A DNA stretch of 64,000 nt from Porphyridium purpureum (lineage: Eukaryota; Rhodophyta; Bangiophyceae; Porphyridiales; Porphyridiaceae), in NCBI GenBank assembly GCA_008690995.1, contig VRMN01000001.1, positions 1 through 64,000 of the forward strand, read 5' to 3'. Of this stretch, positions 1-10,000 are shown one piece after another. Under the pieces are notes generated by a model. That model did not search any database, was not told the origin of the DNA, and was given only the letters and a program-made list of their open reading frames with translations. The translations under genes and the position numbers were made by a program. Position 1 is the stretch's first letter; every line of letters begins with the position of its first letter.

Positions 1-2
1 CC

Positions 3-2638
3 GTGGCAGGCTGTGAGGCCTCGTGGGCCGAGCCAGCTGGGCTGCTGCGGCACTTGGCGGGCAGTAATCACTCGGCTGAAACACTTGCCGCAGTGCCACC
101 GGACGCGCTCAGAGCGGTTGGGCTGGCACGCCGGGCGTGCGGCGCGATGTGCTTGCTGCCTGCGCTGTCCGTGCGCCACCAGCGCAGTCGATGCCGGGAT
201 CCTGCGCGTTGTGCTGTGGCATTTGACGGGCAGGGTGGTCGCGTGCAGTCTGCACAGCAAGCGGGCGCAAGCGGAGCATGCGATGACACTCGCAGTGGCT
301 CCGACACGGCCGCAGACACGCATGTGTCGACGGCGCGTCACGCCGCTGCGCATCCGCCGTCGCCGCTGCTCGACGCCCCCATACTCACCATTCTTCAAAC
401 GGTAGATTGGGTGCTGGGGCTGCGCGTGCGCACGTGGAAGCGCGTACCGGCAAAGTTTGCGCCGGACGTTGCGCTCGAGTTCAGCAGCATGCTCACGGAG
501 CTGGCCGAAGCCGCGTCCGAGGCCGCACAAGTCCGCGCGCTCGGAAAGCTGTGGGTGTTTCCGACTTTGGTGCTGTGCCTGCCCATGGAGCGCCAGAGCA
601 CGCGCGCGCGGGCAAGATACCTGGCGACGCGGCTCAAGATGTGGCGCTCCGATGCGCTCGAGCCACTGCTCGACTCGGTGCCTGTGGTGGACGGTCAACA
701 CCTCAGACCCATACCACCAGAGGCCGTGGAGCACCGCATCGTGCAGCATGTGCGCGCCAACCACATTGGCGCCGCGGCGCGACTGGTCGAGTCGGCGGGT
801 GTGCACGACGTCACGGACTCGGTGCTGGCGCGCTTGCGCGAGCTGCATCCAGAGGCAGGGGCTCGCAGCGGCAGCCACGACGCAGCGCTCGTCGCACCAG
901 TCGAGTCGGTCAGTATCGACCAGCTGCAGTGCATGCGCGTGCCGTGGGACGCGCAGGCGGTGCGCAAGTCCATTCTGGCCATTCCGCACACCAGCGGGTG
1001 CGGACCGTCGCGGTGGTCCATAGGCGTGCTGCAGCAGGTCATCCGCACGCCCGTGGCGGGTGACACGGCGCTCGGGGCCGTGGCTCTCGCGTTCAAGCGC
1101 ATCGCCAGTGTTGGTCTGCATCCGCAAGCTGGCGCGCTGTGGAGCCACGCACGCCTCATCCCGCTCAAGAAGAAGGACGGCGGCGTCCGACCGATTGCAG
1201 TGGGCGAGCTGCTGCGGCGCGTGCTGGGCAAGCTGGTGCTGGCACACCTGGGCAGCGACGCAGCCGAGTCGCTCCGGCCCGACCAGTACGGCGTGGGACG
1301 CCCGGCCGGGCTCGAAGGCGCGGTGCTGGGGACGCGCCTTGCCGCGATAGAGTCCAGGCACAGCCGTGCTGCTCGTCGACATTGCGAACGCGTTCAGCTG
1401 CGTCGACCGGCCCACGCTGATGCGCATCGTGCAGGGCCGTTTCCCCGCGCTGTGGCCGCTGGTGCGCTCAACGTACGCGCATCCGGCTCCGCTGCGAGTG
1501 GGCGCCCATGTGCTGGCCAGCGCGTGCGGCGTGCAGCAGGGCGACCCGCTGGGGCCCTTGCTGTTCTCGCTGGTGCTGCACAAGGTGCTGGCAGACACCG
1601 AGTCGCCGGGCTTGTCGTCGTTCTGGTACTTGGACGACGGCAGCATTGTGGGGCCGCTCGCGCAGCTGGAAGGCTTCCTGGACGCCTTTTCGAGCGACGC
1701 GGCCGTGCACGGCATGTGCGTGAACCGCACCAAGACGCAGCTGGTACTGCCTCCCGGAATGCACACGGCAGTCGTGCCCGCGGGACTCGCCGACCTGCCG
1801 CGTCTGGCGTGGGACCAAGCGCAGCTGCTCGGTGTGCCGCTCGACTTTACCGGCAGTGGCGAGTCGCTCGTGCCGATCACCAACGCGAGCGCGCAGGTGC
1901 TCCAGCTGGCGGAGCAGGTGGCCAAGCTCAGCCACCCCGAAGAGGCGTTCTACCTCCTGCGGGGCAGCGTCGGGCCAAAGCGCCTGATGCACCTGGCGCG
2001 CACCATGCCTCCGCCCGTCGTGACTCGCATCTTTGCCGAGTTTGACCGCGCGTGGCGCAGCATTGTCGCGCGCGCGCTGGGTGTGATGGCACACGAGGTC
2101 GGCGAGCCGTGCAAGGCCGAGTGGCGGCTGCCGTGCTCGCTTGGCGGCTTGGGACTGACCGCAGTGGCAGACATTGCGCCGTTTGCGTTTGCCGCCGGCA
2201 GTCGTGCTGCCGCGCGCGTGGTGGACAACCCGCCCGCACGCGTGTACCCTCCGTCGCTCGCGCAGTGGTGGCGAACGTTTGACGGAGACGCACACGCCGT
2301 GGCGCAGTGGCGCTTGGAGCCAGACGAAGATGTGGAAGCCCTGCTGGACTCGCAGGCACGTGGGAGCCGTCGCTTTTATCGACAATTGTGCTCAGATTGG
2401 TCCCACGCGCCGGCCCCGTCCGACCCAGACTTTCACCGACGTCGCAGCGTCAGCTCGCCGCACGCGCTGGCGTGGCTCGGGATGCCGTCTGCCACGCAGC
2501 TGGCCGGCACGCACGGAAGCGCGCCGCTGAGTGCAGATGCATGGCGCGTGGCTGTGCGACACATGCTGGGCCTGTCTGTGAGCCACGCAGCGCGGCGTCC
2601 GTGTCCGGCGCTCTCCGGGCAGCTCGGATGCCGTCTGT
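3..2638 (+). pseudogene. LINE reverse transcriptase, N-terminal and RT parts
   Basis: The first frame carries RT fingers/palm blocks: SGCGPSRWSIGVL near 990 and LIPLKKKDGGVRPIAV near 1156. After a one-base frame break near 1360 the palm continues with VDIANAFSCVDR, then QQGDPLGPLLFSLVLH near 1535 and the catalytic WYLDDG near 1625. The aspartate pair is intact, so the RT core decayed little apart from the frame breaks. The stretch from about 1700 to 2600 is the thumb and connector region. The first 150 residues are Cys/His-rich and may include a zinc finger (C..C.....LLRHL...H) that would bind target DNA. The element is probably immobile as it stands. Confidence 0.75.
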
Positions 2639-3256
2639 GGGGCCGAGCTGGACCAGCATGGTCACCACGCGCTCAGGTGTCATCTCGGGCCGTCGCGGTA
2701 CGGTCGGCACGCACTGGTGGTCGACGCCGTGGCTGCATTTGCGCGCGCCGCTGGCTTGCCGGTGGGCGCGAGGTGCCCTTCCGGCGCGGCTGACTTGCGC
2801 CAGCCGGGCGACCTGCGCGTGGACAGCACGTGGGTCGATGTGGCGGTGGTGGTGCCCGACCGCACCGGCACCAGGCGGTCCGACGGAGCGGCACTCGCGG
2901 CAGCGGCGCGTCGCAAGCAGGCCTCCTTCCAGGCTGCTGCGCGCACTGGCGACGCTGCTGGCGTGTCGTTCCAGGCGGTCATTCTGGACACGTACGGCCG
3001 GCGCGAACAGTGTGGAGCCGCGTTTCTGGAGACTCTGGTGGCGGCGTACATGCGGCACCGTGGAGTAAGCCAGATGCTGGCAAGCACGGCGCTCCACCGG
3101 TCGCTGTCGCTCGCGGTATACCGCTCGGTGGCGGCGGCGGTGCTTCTACGGCACCCGGGCCCGACTCTGTCAGTTGCCTCGCAGCACTGGCTGGAGACGG
3201 GCAGGCGCCTCTTTGTAGGCGAGGTACTCTCGGAATCGGAAGCAGAGTCGCACTGA
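2639..3256 (+). pseudogene. LINE restriction-like endonuclease domain
   Basis: The frame begins just after a Cys/His finger (C..C then H.HHALRC, 2620-2690). It continues through HALVVDAVAAFARAAGLPVG to a PD-(D/E)XK-like core: RVDSTWVDVAVVVPD near 2815, followed about 25 residues later by a lysine in AARRKQASF. This arrangement is typical of the C-terminal endonuclease of R2-type LINEs, which nicks the target site. The frame ends at 3256 with SESEAESH. Assignment rests on motif order and position after the RT. Catalytic competence cannot be judged. Confidence 0.65.
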
Positions 3257-3317
3257 CTTTGCTGATACATAGGTAAAGCACTTAGGCCCTTTAGATTTAT
3301 AATGTAAAACGATTTCA

Positions 3318-3364
3318 GAGTAACCCTAACCCTAACCCTAGAGTAACCCTAACCCTAGAGTAAC
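3318..3364 (+). repeat. Interstitial telomere-like repeat (CCCTAA)n
   Basis: Two short CCCTAA blocks, three units then two units, are separated and followed by a GAGTAA variant. The motif is the C-rich strand of TTAGGG repeats. It lies between the 3' end of the LINE and the first Tc1 element, whose target TA is 4 bp further on. Confidence 0.85.
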
Positions 3365-3369
3365 AAATA

Positions 3370-4918
3370 CACTCCTGGCCAAGATGGTTGTCCCAGGTGC
3401 AATTTCAAGGTCTGAACTCCAGTTTTATAGTAAAAACGAGCGTTTTCATATGAAATCAATGTTTATACCTTTTTTAACATATTTTTGTTCACCATGTCAG
3501 AGGTAAGCGCGCGCTTTTGCGGGACCCCATGAGGCCATGAAGGGGTTCAAGACATGTGAAAGAAGACTAACGCATCTACTGCACTCGGGCATACGATCGC
3601 GACCAAGTCCAGCAACCGCAAGCATCGGAAACATGGCACCACGGCTCTCCGACTTCGAGAAAGGGCAGATTGACGCTCTGCACCGGCTCTGTCTGACGCC
3701 GCAGGCCATTGCAGCACGTCTTCGTCCGCGACCAGACAAGACTCGACCATCGTACAAGACTGTGGAGCGATTTCTGAAGAATCGAGGCAAGAAGAGGGTT
3801 TTCAAGAAGCCCGGACCGGCACGGACAATATCGCCGAAATTGGAGCGTCGCCTGATTCGGCACGTCATTACGGATAGGTTGACGTCTGCACAGGCAGTGA
3901 CGGAGCTGCAGCTTGCGTGCAGTGCGAGAACTGTTCGTCGTATCCTGCAGAGATCACCAGAGGTTCGTATTATCGCGCAGAGGCGAAAGTTCTTCATTTC
4001 GAAAAAGAACCGAGTCAAGCGGCTTGCATTTGCTCGAGAATACGTTCACAAGCCGCTATCGTTTTGGAAGAATGTCATCTTCTCGGATGAAAAGATCTTT
4101 CGGCTGGACGGGCCACACGGGTACAACAAGACTTATCAGCGAACGCGAGGCCCTGAGCCCGCGCCAACCATGCGTCGCCATAGTGGCGGAGGATCCGCAA
4201 TGTTTTGGGGTGCCATGTCGTGGTACGGACTGAGTACGTTGCATCGTGTTCAAGGCTCGCTGAATGCCGAGCGATATCGGCAGGTTATGCTGAACGTCAT
4301 AATGCCCTGGGCACTGGAACTGCCTTGGCGCCTTGATCAGCCGGATTGTCCATTCATATTTCAGCAAGATAATGCGCCCGGACATGCAGCGCTGAGCACG
4401 CGCGAGCTGTTTGACACGGTTGGAATCGCACTACTTGATCGGCTAGCGCGGTCGCCGGACTTGAATCCAGTTGAGAATCTGTGGGCGATCGTTTCTCGCC
4501 GTGTGCATTGGCAAGGACGCCAGTTTATGCGCCTCGATGACATGCTTCCAGTTATCTATGACTGCTGGCGAACGGAAGCGCCAAAATATGTTGAGGCACT
4601 TTTCGAGAGCATGCCCCGTCGCCTGCAAGCTTGCATCGACGCCGGTGGCCGTCAAACCAAGTACTAGTTTCGTTACTACAGTTAAATCTCTTCTCATAAG
4701 CGTGTTCGTCCTCATCAACCTGTTTTATTATTTTTCTCTTTTTCGGCACTTCTCACACCTGTCGTTTTGTTCTACGATACCTTTGGACGCCCCTACCCAT
4801 TTTCCGTGCCGCTGATTCTTTTCGTGCCATCAAAACAGACGACAACCTAGTCGAAAAGCCGAGTTATTCACAAAAAACTTCATTTAATCCTGTGGGACAA
4901 CTAACTTGGCCAGGACTG
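3370..4918 (+). mobile_element. Tc1/mariner element, copy A (about 1.55 kb)
   Basis: The element lies between TA dinucleotides at 3368-3369 and 4919-4920. Its ends are imperfect inverted repeats: the left begins CACTCCTGGCCAAGATGG and the right, read inward on the minus strand, begins CAGTCCTGGCCAAGTTAG; both continue TTGTCCCA. It encodes one full-length transposase. A second copy at 53930-55479 lies in the opposite orientation and has one base difference in total length, so both are recent. Confidence 0.92.
3537..4667 (+). CDS. Tc1-type DD34E transposase, copy A
   Basis: This 376-residue transposase cuts and pastes the flanking element at TA sites. Residues about 35-150 form the paired-like helix-turn-helix DNA-binding part (FEKGQIDALHRLCLTPQAIA; later a second HTH with TSAQAVTELQL). 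The catalytic triad is D184 (VIFSDEKIF), D278 (FIFQQDNAPGH) and E313 (DLNPVENLW), with 34 residues between the last two, the Tc1 signature. The ATG at 3537 gives a longer N terminus than usual; the ATG at residue 33 (MAPRLSDFEK) is an alternative start. Compared with copy B it differs at roughly eight residues, including DRLARSPDLNP where copy B has the family-typical DWPARSPDLNP. It appears intact. Confidence 0.9.
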   Translation: MKGFKTCERRLTHLLHSGIRSRPSPATASIGNMAPRLSDFEKGQIDALHRLCLTPQAIAARLRPRPDKTRPSYKTVERFLKNRGKKRVFKKPGPARTISPKLERRLIRHVITDRLTSAQAVTELQLACSARTVRRILQRSPEVRIIAQRRKFFISKKNRVKRLAFAREYVHKPLSFWKNVIFSDEKIFRLDGPHGYNKTYQRTRGPEPAPTMRRHSGGGSAMFWGAMSWYGLSTLHRVQGSLNAERYRQVMLNVIMPWALELPWRLDQPDCPFIFQQDNAPGHAALSTRELFDTVGIALLDRLARSPDLNPVENLWAIVSRRVHWQGRQFMRLDDMLPVIYDCWRTEAPKYVEALFESMPRRLQACIDAGGRQTKY

Positions 4919-4920
4919 TA

Positions 4921-5218
4921 TAAGGCATTTTGTACATATACAATACATCGCGGTGCCGCTCAGGAGGCGTCATGAACATATACAAGGCGGCACACGTCTT
5001 GTCCACTTCTAAAGTACGTATGTAATGTGCAAATTTGAAACTTGAAGCGAGTGGCTTTTTGTAGTGATTGTGCTTCTCGCTCTCTGAATGTTGACAAACT
5101 GTGCATTCGAACACTTCGCCTCTCCAGCACGTTCTCTGAAATGTACTTGCACTTTTAATGCGCACAAGGCCAAAGTCACGCATCTTGCTCGCTCGTACAA
5201 AGCTGGTTTCATAAGAGC
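4921..5218. other. Spacer between Tc1 copy A and gypsy-1, no gene seen
   Basis: About 300 bp of AT-richer sequence between the TA of Tc1 copy A and the target duplication of gypsy-1. Before the gypsy insertion it was continuous with 10579 onward. A minus-strand frame (5183-4884) has some Cys/His residues but matches nothing I recognise. Confidence 0.5.
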
Positions 5219-5223
5219 GCGCA

Positions 5224-5535
5224 TGTTATGAACCTCCTTTTCCTTTTACTTTCCCTCTCCTTCTTCTCTCCCCTTCGCTACCTCTCTCTCTTCTTCCTTT
5301 CTGTCCCCGAGCCTGCTCGCGGGTCTCCACGCCTTTATAGACTGCCGCCCCGTGTTCTCCAGCTCGCCGGGTAGCACTGTGAGAAAAATGACAGTGCACC
5401 AGCAAGGTTCCAGCAAGGTTCCAGCAAGGCCACAGCAAGGTTCCAGCAAGGCCACAGCAAGGCCACAGCAAGGCCACAGCAAGGCCACAGCAAGGATCCC
5501 GCAAGACTAGGTATCCGCGGGGTCGGCGGATAACA
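5224..5535 (-). repeat. Gypsy-1 3' LTR
   Basis: The LTR starts TGTTATCCG on the minus strand and ends CATAACA. It contains a TATAAAG box (minus strand, near 5335) and eight 11-bp units of the gccacagcaag / gttccagcaag type at 5407-5494. The polypurine tract GGGGGGAAA lies immediately outside it at 5536-5544. Confidence 0.93.
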
Positions 5536-5653
5536 TTTCCCCCCGGCTTCACTCGACGTCTCGACGAGTGTCCGGCAAAACAATAATTTCTGCTTTCTGA
5601 GCTCGAGGAACCCGCGCACCGGGAGAAAACCTCTGCTCGGCAGATTCACATAA

Positions 5654-8600
5654 CTAGTCGGTGTCTGATTGGTCAATGAGTCGTAGCAAGTCCGGTTCGG
5701 ACTCTAACGCAAGGATATCTTGGTCGGGTACTTCTTCATCATTTTCCCCTAAAGTTCGTTCGTTTCGACTGTAGTATGGCTTCATGTGTTGGATCGGAAA
5801 GACATCATGGCAAGTCAACCCGTCCGGCAATTTGACTCGATAGGCGTGACTGCTGATCTTTTCGACGATGCGTACGGGGCCGAGAAAGCGCTGACTTTCC
5901 AGGTTAGCTTTTCCTGGTCGCAGTTGTGGTGCCGTAATTAGCACTTGGTCGCCAACTTCGAATCCGCGTTTGATTTTGGTACGGTCGAAGAACTTTTGCA
6001 TCCGGCGCTGGGCTTCAACCAGATTGTCTCGAACCTCTTCTTGTACCTGACATAAACGATGCCAATGCTTCGCCAAATCTTTTGTCTGCCCATGTTGTGC
6101 ATGCGTCCATCCACCTGCTGGTGGATACCATGGTTCTCTGCCGTATACGACTTTGAACGGAGCATGTCCGGTAGAACTGCTTGGTGCGGAATTGTACGCG
6201 AACTCGTACAGCGGAAGATCTCGAACCCAGGTAGTACTCGTTGCCATCATCTTCAGCATTTCTCGGATGACACGGTTGACTCGTTCGGTCTGTCCATCCG
6301 TTTGCGGATGATTTGCGGTTGACATCGCGAGGTTCATACCCACGCGCTTGCTTAGCTGCTGCCAAAATGCCGAAGTAAAAAGTGTGTCTCTGTCCGATAC
6401 AATTGACCTTGGGTAGCCAAATCGGCTCACAACATGCTTGACAAACAAGTCGCCGCACTTCGGGGCGGTAAGCTCCTTCTTGGTTGGTATGAAGAGAGCC
6501 ATCTTGGAATAGCGATCCACTACAGTGAGAATAGCGTCGCACTTCCCTTCACTGCGTGGCAACTCTGTGACAAAATCCATGGCGATGTCTAACCACGGAC
6601 CATCTGCAATGGGAAGTGGCTTGAGTAGCCCGTAAGATCGATTCTCTGATTTCGTAACTTGGCAAGCATGGCACGTCTTCACAAATCTTCTCACTTCGTG
6701 CTTCATTTTTGGCCAGTAGAAGCGCTGAATCAGTGATGCGTACGTAGTATCGGCTCCACGGTGTCCAGCAACAGGGATATCGTGATGCAATTCCATCACA
6801 CGAGTACGAAACTTTTGCGGAACGCAAACGCGGCCCTTCAAATATAATATTCCCCTGCTCAGTCGAAAACCTTGGTGTTCCGGTACTTCCGCGACCAGCG
6901 CCGCGAAGTCTTCGTCCTTGGCGTATTCATCTTTGAAGTCTACAAAGTTCACTCCAAATTCGTCCGAACGTACTTGGTACTCCAAGGTGCCGAGATGCGG
7001 TCTGCGCGAAAGCGCGTCGGCTACTACATTGGACTTTCCTTTCACATAGTCGATCGTGATATCGAATTCGGCGAGGAAGTCTGTCCATCGTGCTTGGCGA
7101 CTGTTTAGCTCTTTCTGAGTCAGCAGGTGTTTTAGGGCCTCATGATCGGTGTGGAGCGTGAACTTGGCCCCATACAAATAGCATCTGAACTCCTTAAGGC
7201 AGTGAATTACTGCGAGAAGTTCACCCTCGTAACTACTGTACCTTGTTTCACGGTCCAAGAGCTTTCTGGATGTGAACGCAACTGGCCTATTCTCCTGCGC
7301 CAGCCAGCCTCCGACCGCGACCTCCGACCGATCCGTATACACTTCAAACGGCTTTTCTGGGTCCGGCAAAGCTAGCACCGGGGCTTCTGATAAGTGGCAG
7401 ATAATACTGCGAAACGCCTCTTTCGCCTGCGTATTCAATTCAATCATTTGTGTTTTCGACTTGACGTTTTGGAGGAGTTGAGTCAACGGTGCTACTACCG
7501 TCGAATATCCTTTCACAAAACGTCGAAACCAATTTGTCATGCCTAGGAAGGATCTCAATTCCGTCACGGTTCTCGGCTCGGGCCATTCTTTCAGGGCATT
7601 AATTTTCCGTGGGTCCATCTTGATGACTCCATTCCCAACGATGTTTCCCAAATACTCGACTTCTTGTACGAAAAAACTGCATTTCTTTCCTTTGAGTTTG
7701 TATCCAGCCTTCTGCAGTCTGGAAAAGACTTCTCTCAGAGCAGTCACGTGTGATTCTTCGTCCTTTGTGTAGACCAGAATGTCGTCGAGATAGACAACGA
7801 CTGTAGTGTCCAACAGGTCCGCAAACAATTCGTTCATGGTTCTCTGAAATGTTGCCGGGGCATTACATAACCCGAAAGGCATCACCAGAAATTCAAACAA
7901 ACCGTAACGAGTTTGGAATGCAGTCTTTTTCACGTCATCGGGCTCTACGAGGATCTGATGGTATCCGGAGAATAAGTCGAGCTTCGAGAAGTACTTTGCG
8001 TGTCTCAGCTGGTCGAGCATCTCTTCCATGTTCGGCAAGGGATATCGATCCTTGATCGTAACGTCATTCAGAGCTCGATAATCCACGCACATTCTCAAGC
8101 TCCCGTCCTTCTTCTTCACGAAGAGGACCGGAGCCCCGAAGGGACTTCGACTCGGCCGAATGAATCCTCGTTTCAGCAAGTCGTTTAGACTTTCCCGCAA
8201 AGCTTCGAGTTCACTTGGGCTCAGGCGGTACACGCGTCCAACTCTGACTGGCTTCTCATCTTTCAACTTGATGGTATGATTCACCTTGCGATCTGGGGGA
8301 AGGCTTTGCGGTTCTTCGAAGAGCCCTTCAAACTCTCTTACCAGCTTTTCAGTGTCCTCCGTACGTACGGAATCTTCCTTCACAGATGTTGTTTTTAGCA
8401 CTCCGAGAAAGCATTCTTGCAGTCCTTCGCCGCGCAAAAGTTGGCGAAGCTCCTTCCGCGTAATGACCTTGTTCGTGTTCACATTCTCGGAGCTTGCCTT
8501 CTTTCTCAGCCGCACACGTCCTTCCACCCAGTCGATGTCTGGGTTTGAAGCTCGAAGCCATTCCATTCCCAGGATGGCGTCCTGATCCTTCAGATCGCAC

Positions 8601-8917
8601 ACGACAAAGTTAATATTCTGTTCGGTTCCGTCAATCATGACCTTGACACCTTGTACCATACCAAAGGTATTTGTGGAGCTCCCGTCTGCAAGGGTTACGC
8701 TCCCTCCGTGCGAAGTAAACTTATCTTTCAAGTGTGGAATGCCGCGCAAGATGCGATGACTGAGGAAGTTGTGCGACGCGCCCGAGTCCAGCAACAAAGG
8801 AAGGTTTACACAGTCGACGCTTCCTTGGACTCTAATCATGTAATTTGCATTCCCCAGTGCACCGACTCTCGCCTGGAGCACTGTCTTGCTCAAATGGGGC
8901 TCCTTTTTCCCATCCAT
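5654..8917 (-). CDS. Gypsy-1 Pol (protease-RT-RNase H-integrase)
   Basis: A 1087-residue Pol. In order it shows an aspartic protease (LLLDSGASHNF, near residue 40), a reverse transcriptase with VVYLDDILVY, an RNase H region (EVYTDRSEVAVGGWLAQ), and an integrase with an HHCC zinc finger (HHDIPVAGH...CHACQVTK) and catalytic-core landmarks DIAMDFVTELP and SDRDTLFTS. The C terminus has a GPY/F-like module (FLGPVRIVEKISSHAYRVKLP) and no clear chromodomain. The order RT-RNase H-integrase places it in Ty3/gypsy. It looks intact. Confidence 0.93.
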   Translation of the reverse strand: MDGKKEPHLSKTVLQARVGALGNANYMIRVQGSVDCVNLPLLLDSGASHNFLSHRILRGIPHLKDKFTSHGGSVTLADGSSTNTFGMVQGVKVMIDGTEQNINFVVCDLKDQDAILGMEWLRASNPDIDWVEGRVRLRKKASSENVNTNKVITRKELRQLLRGEGLQECFLGVLKTTSVKEDSVRTEDTEKLVREFEGLFEEPQSLPPDRKVNHTIKLKDEKPVRVGRVYRLSPSELEALRESLNDLLKRGFIRPSRSPFGAPVLFVKKKDGSLRMCVDYRALNDVTIKDRYPLPNMEEMLDQLRHAKYFSKLDLFSGYHQILVEPDDVKKTAFQTRYGLFEFLVMPFGLCNAPATFQRTMNELFADLLDTTVVVYLDDILVYTKDEESHVTALREVFSRLQKAGYKLKGKKCSFFVQEVEYLGNIVGNGVIKMDPRKINALKEWPEPRTVTELRSFLGMTNWFRRFVKGYSTVVAPLTQLLQNVKSKTQMIELNTQAKEAFRSIICHLSEAPVLALPDPEKPFEVYTDRSEVAVGGWLAQENRPVAFTSRKLLDRETRYSSYEGELLAVIHCLKEFRCYLYGAKFTLHTDHEALKHLLTQKELNSRQARWTDFLAEFDITIDYVKGKSNVVADALSRRPHLGTLEYQVRSDEFGVNFVDFKDEYAKDEDFAALVAEVPEHQGFRLSRGILYLKGRVCVPQKFRTRVMELHHDIPVAGHRGADTTYASLIQRFYWPKMKHEVRRFVKTCHACQVTKSENRSYGLLKPLPIADGPWLDIAMDFVTELPRSEGKCDAILTVVDRYSKMALFIPTKKELTAPKCGDLFVKHVVSRFGYPRSIVSDRDTLFTSAFWQQLSKRVGMNLAMSTANHPQTDGQTERVNRVIREMLKMMATSTTWVRDLPLYEFAYNSAPSSSTGHAPFKVVYGREPWYPPAGGWTHAQHGQTKDLAKHWHRLCQVQEEVRDNLVEAQRRMQKFFDRTKIKRGFEVGDQVLITAPQLRPGKANLESQRFLGPVRIVEKISSHAYRVKLPDGLTCHDVFPIQHMKPYYSRNERTLGENDEEVPDQDILALESEPDLLRLIDQSDTD

Positions 8918-8922
8918 TTGAG

Positions 8923-9771
8923 CTACTCGAAATCCGGAGCCTCTTCCGTGGTGTCCGTCTCCGTTTCGTTCGCATTCTCAGTAATTGTTCGCAATTGACG
9001 GCGGTTCTCAATTTTTCCACGGGCGGCGCGGCAGTTGCGTGCAATATGTCCTACACGGCGGCACAAATAACATGTACGCGTTTCCGTACTATCGGTGCCG
9101 GTGACTGTCCCCAACTCCATGGGTGCTCGTCCATCATGATCAATACGAACCTGCGTGCGTGGCACGGAGAAAGGAGAGCGGCTTTGCATGTTTCGAGCCG
9201 CGAATATGGCGTCATCTACGGCCGACGCAACATGGAAAGCGTCCATCAGTGTCTTCGGACGGCTCTTCAGCACTTCTACCAGCACATCCTTCTTCAAACC
9301 GCGCACGAATCGATCCAAGGCTTCGGCTTCCGAAACGTCGGAACACTGCAGCAAAACATCTCGAAACGAGGACGCGTAAGCAGCCACACTTCCCTTCTGC
9401 TCAAGCCTCGCGAGGCGGTCCCGCGCCCGACGTGCGTGATCGGCGGGCAAAAACTGGGCCTGAACTGCAGCTTCGAACTCCGCCCAAGTTAGCGGGGCCT
9501 CTCGTCGCTGATTCACCAGAAACCACCACGTCAGTGCTTCTTTCTCGAAATACGTCGCAGCTGTCTGGATACTGCGCATTTCGATCTCAGGGGGGACGGC
9601 CACATCGACTGGCCCGTCCATCATCACGCGTTCACGCCAGTGCTCCACCAGCGGCGTATACACCCTTCCTTTCGCGGCAAACAACCACGTCTGAACTTCC
9701 ATCGGGTCTCGCTTCCCGGAAAACATCATCAGCTTTGCGGTCTTTACCGCCATGGCACCGGTAGAGGCCAT
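8923..9771 (-). CDS. Gypsy-1 Gag
   Basis: A 282-residue Gag with an N-terminal retrotransposon-gag region (ALTWWFLVNQRREAPLTWAEF, residues about 74-94) and a C-terminal CCHC zinc knuckle, CYLCRRVGHIARNC. It would form the particle and package element RNA. It lies just upstream of pol, which is in another frame, as is usual for elements that make pol by recoding. Confidence 0.88.
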   Translation of the reverse strand: MASTGAMAVKTAKLMMFSGKRDPMEVQTWLFAAKGRVYTPLVEHWRERVMMDGPVDVAVPPEIEMRSIQTAATYFEKEALTWWFLVNQRREAPLTWAEFEAAVQAQFLPADHARRARDRLARLEQKGSVAAYASSFRDVLLQCSDVSEAEALDRFVRGLKKDVLVEVLKSRPKTLMDAFHVASAVDDAIFAARNMQSRSPFSVPRTQVRIDHDGRAPMELGTVTGTDSTETRTCYLCRRVGHIARNCRAARGKIENRRQLRTITENANETETDTTEEAPDFE

Positions 9772-10000
9772 CTTTACCCTGGCTTCTAGTGAAAATCCCA
9801 GATATAACCAAGCTATGCCTTCGCTTCACGTCACTCGAGGTGGGCGCTCAAACCGGCGGGGTAGTGCGCAATGCCTTGAACCCAACGAACCGGGAGACCG
9901 AGGATCGCCCGTACCACACACTCGAGCCTGTTACACACGATGCAAATTCTTGGCCAACTGTTCCGACGACACCAGAAGACCGAAAGTTGAGACGTATGCC

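Larger units (their letters stand above)
3..3280 (+). mobile_element. R2-like (restriction-like-endonuclease) LINE, 5' end outside window, degenerate
   Basis: This is the 3' part of a non-LTR retrotransposon. In order it shows a Cys/His-containing N-terminal stretch, a reverse transcriptase, a Cys/His finger and a restriction-like endonuclease, which is the layout of the R2/CRE/NeSL-type clades. Coding capacity is split over three frames: frame 3 to about 1360, frame 1 to about 2638, then frame 2 to 3256. A single-base insertion near 1360 (before LLVDIANAFSCVDR) and a single-base loss near 2638 (inside the Cys/His finger) explain the breaks. The 3' untranslated part is short and has no obvious poly-A tail. 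About 40 bp after the last frame the sequence enters TTAGGG-type telomere repeats. No flanking duplication can be checked because the 5' end is missing. Confidence 0.8.

Noticed and set aside
1468-2385. Minus-strand frame opposite the LINE reverse transcriptase
   Set aside because: Arg/His-rich antisense shadow of the RT; no domain.
4884-5183. Minus-strand 99-codon frame with CTVCQ and His residues
   Set aside because: Looked briefly like a zinc-binding integrase fragment, but no flanking retroelement domain and no conserved spacing.
5226-5552. Repetitive minus-strand frame (ALLWPCCGL repeats)
   Set aside because: Translation of the 11-bp LTR array, not a protein; the same frame appears in the other LTR.
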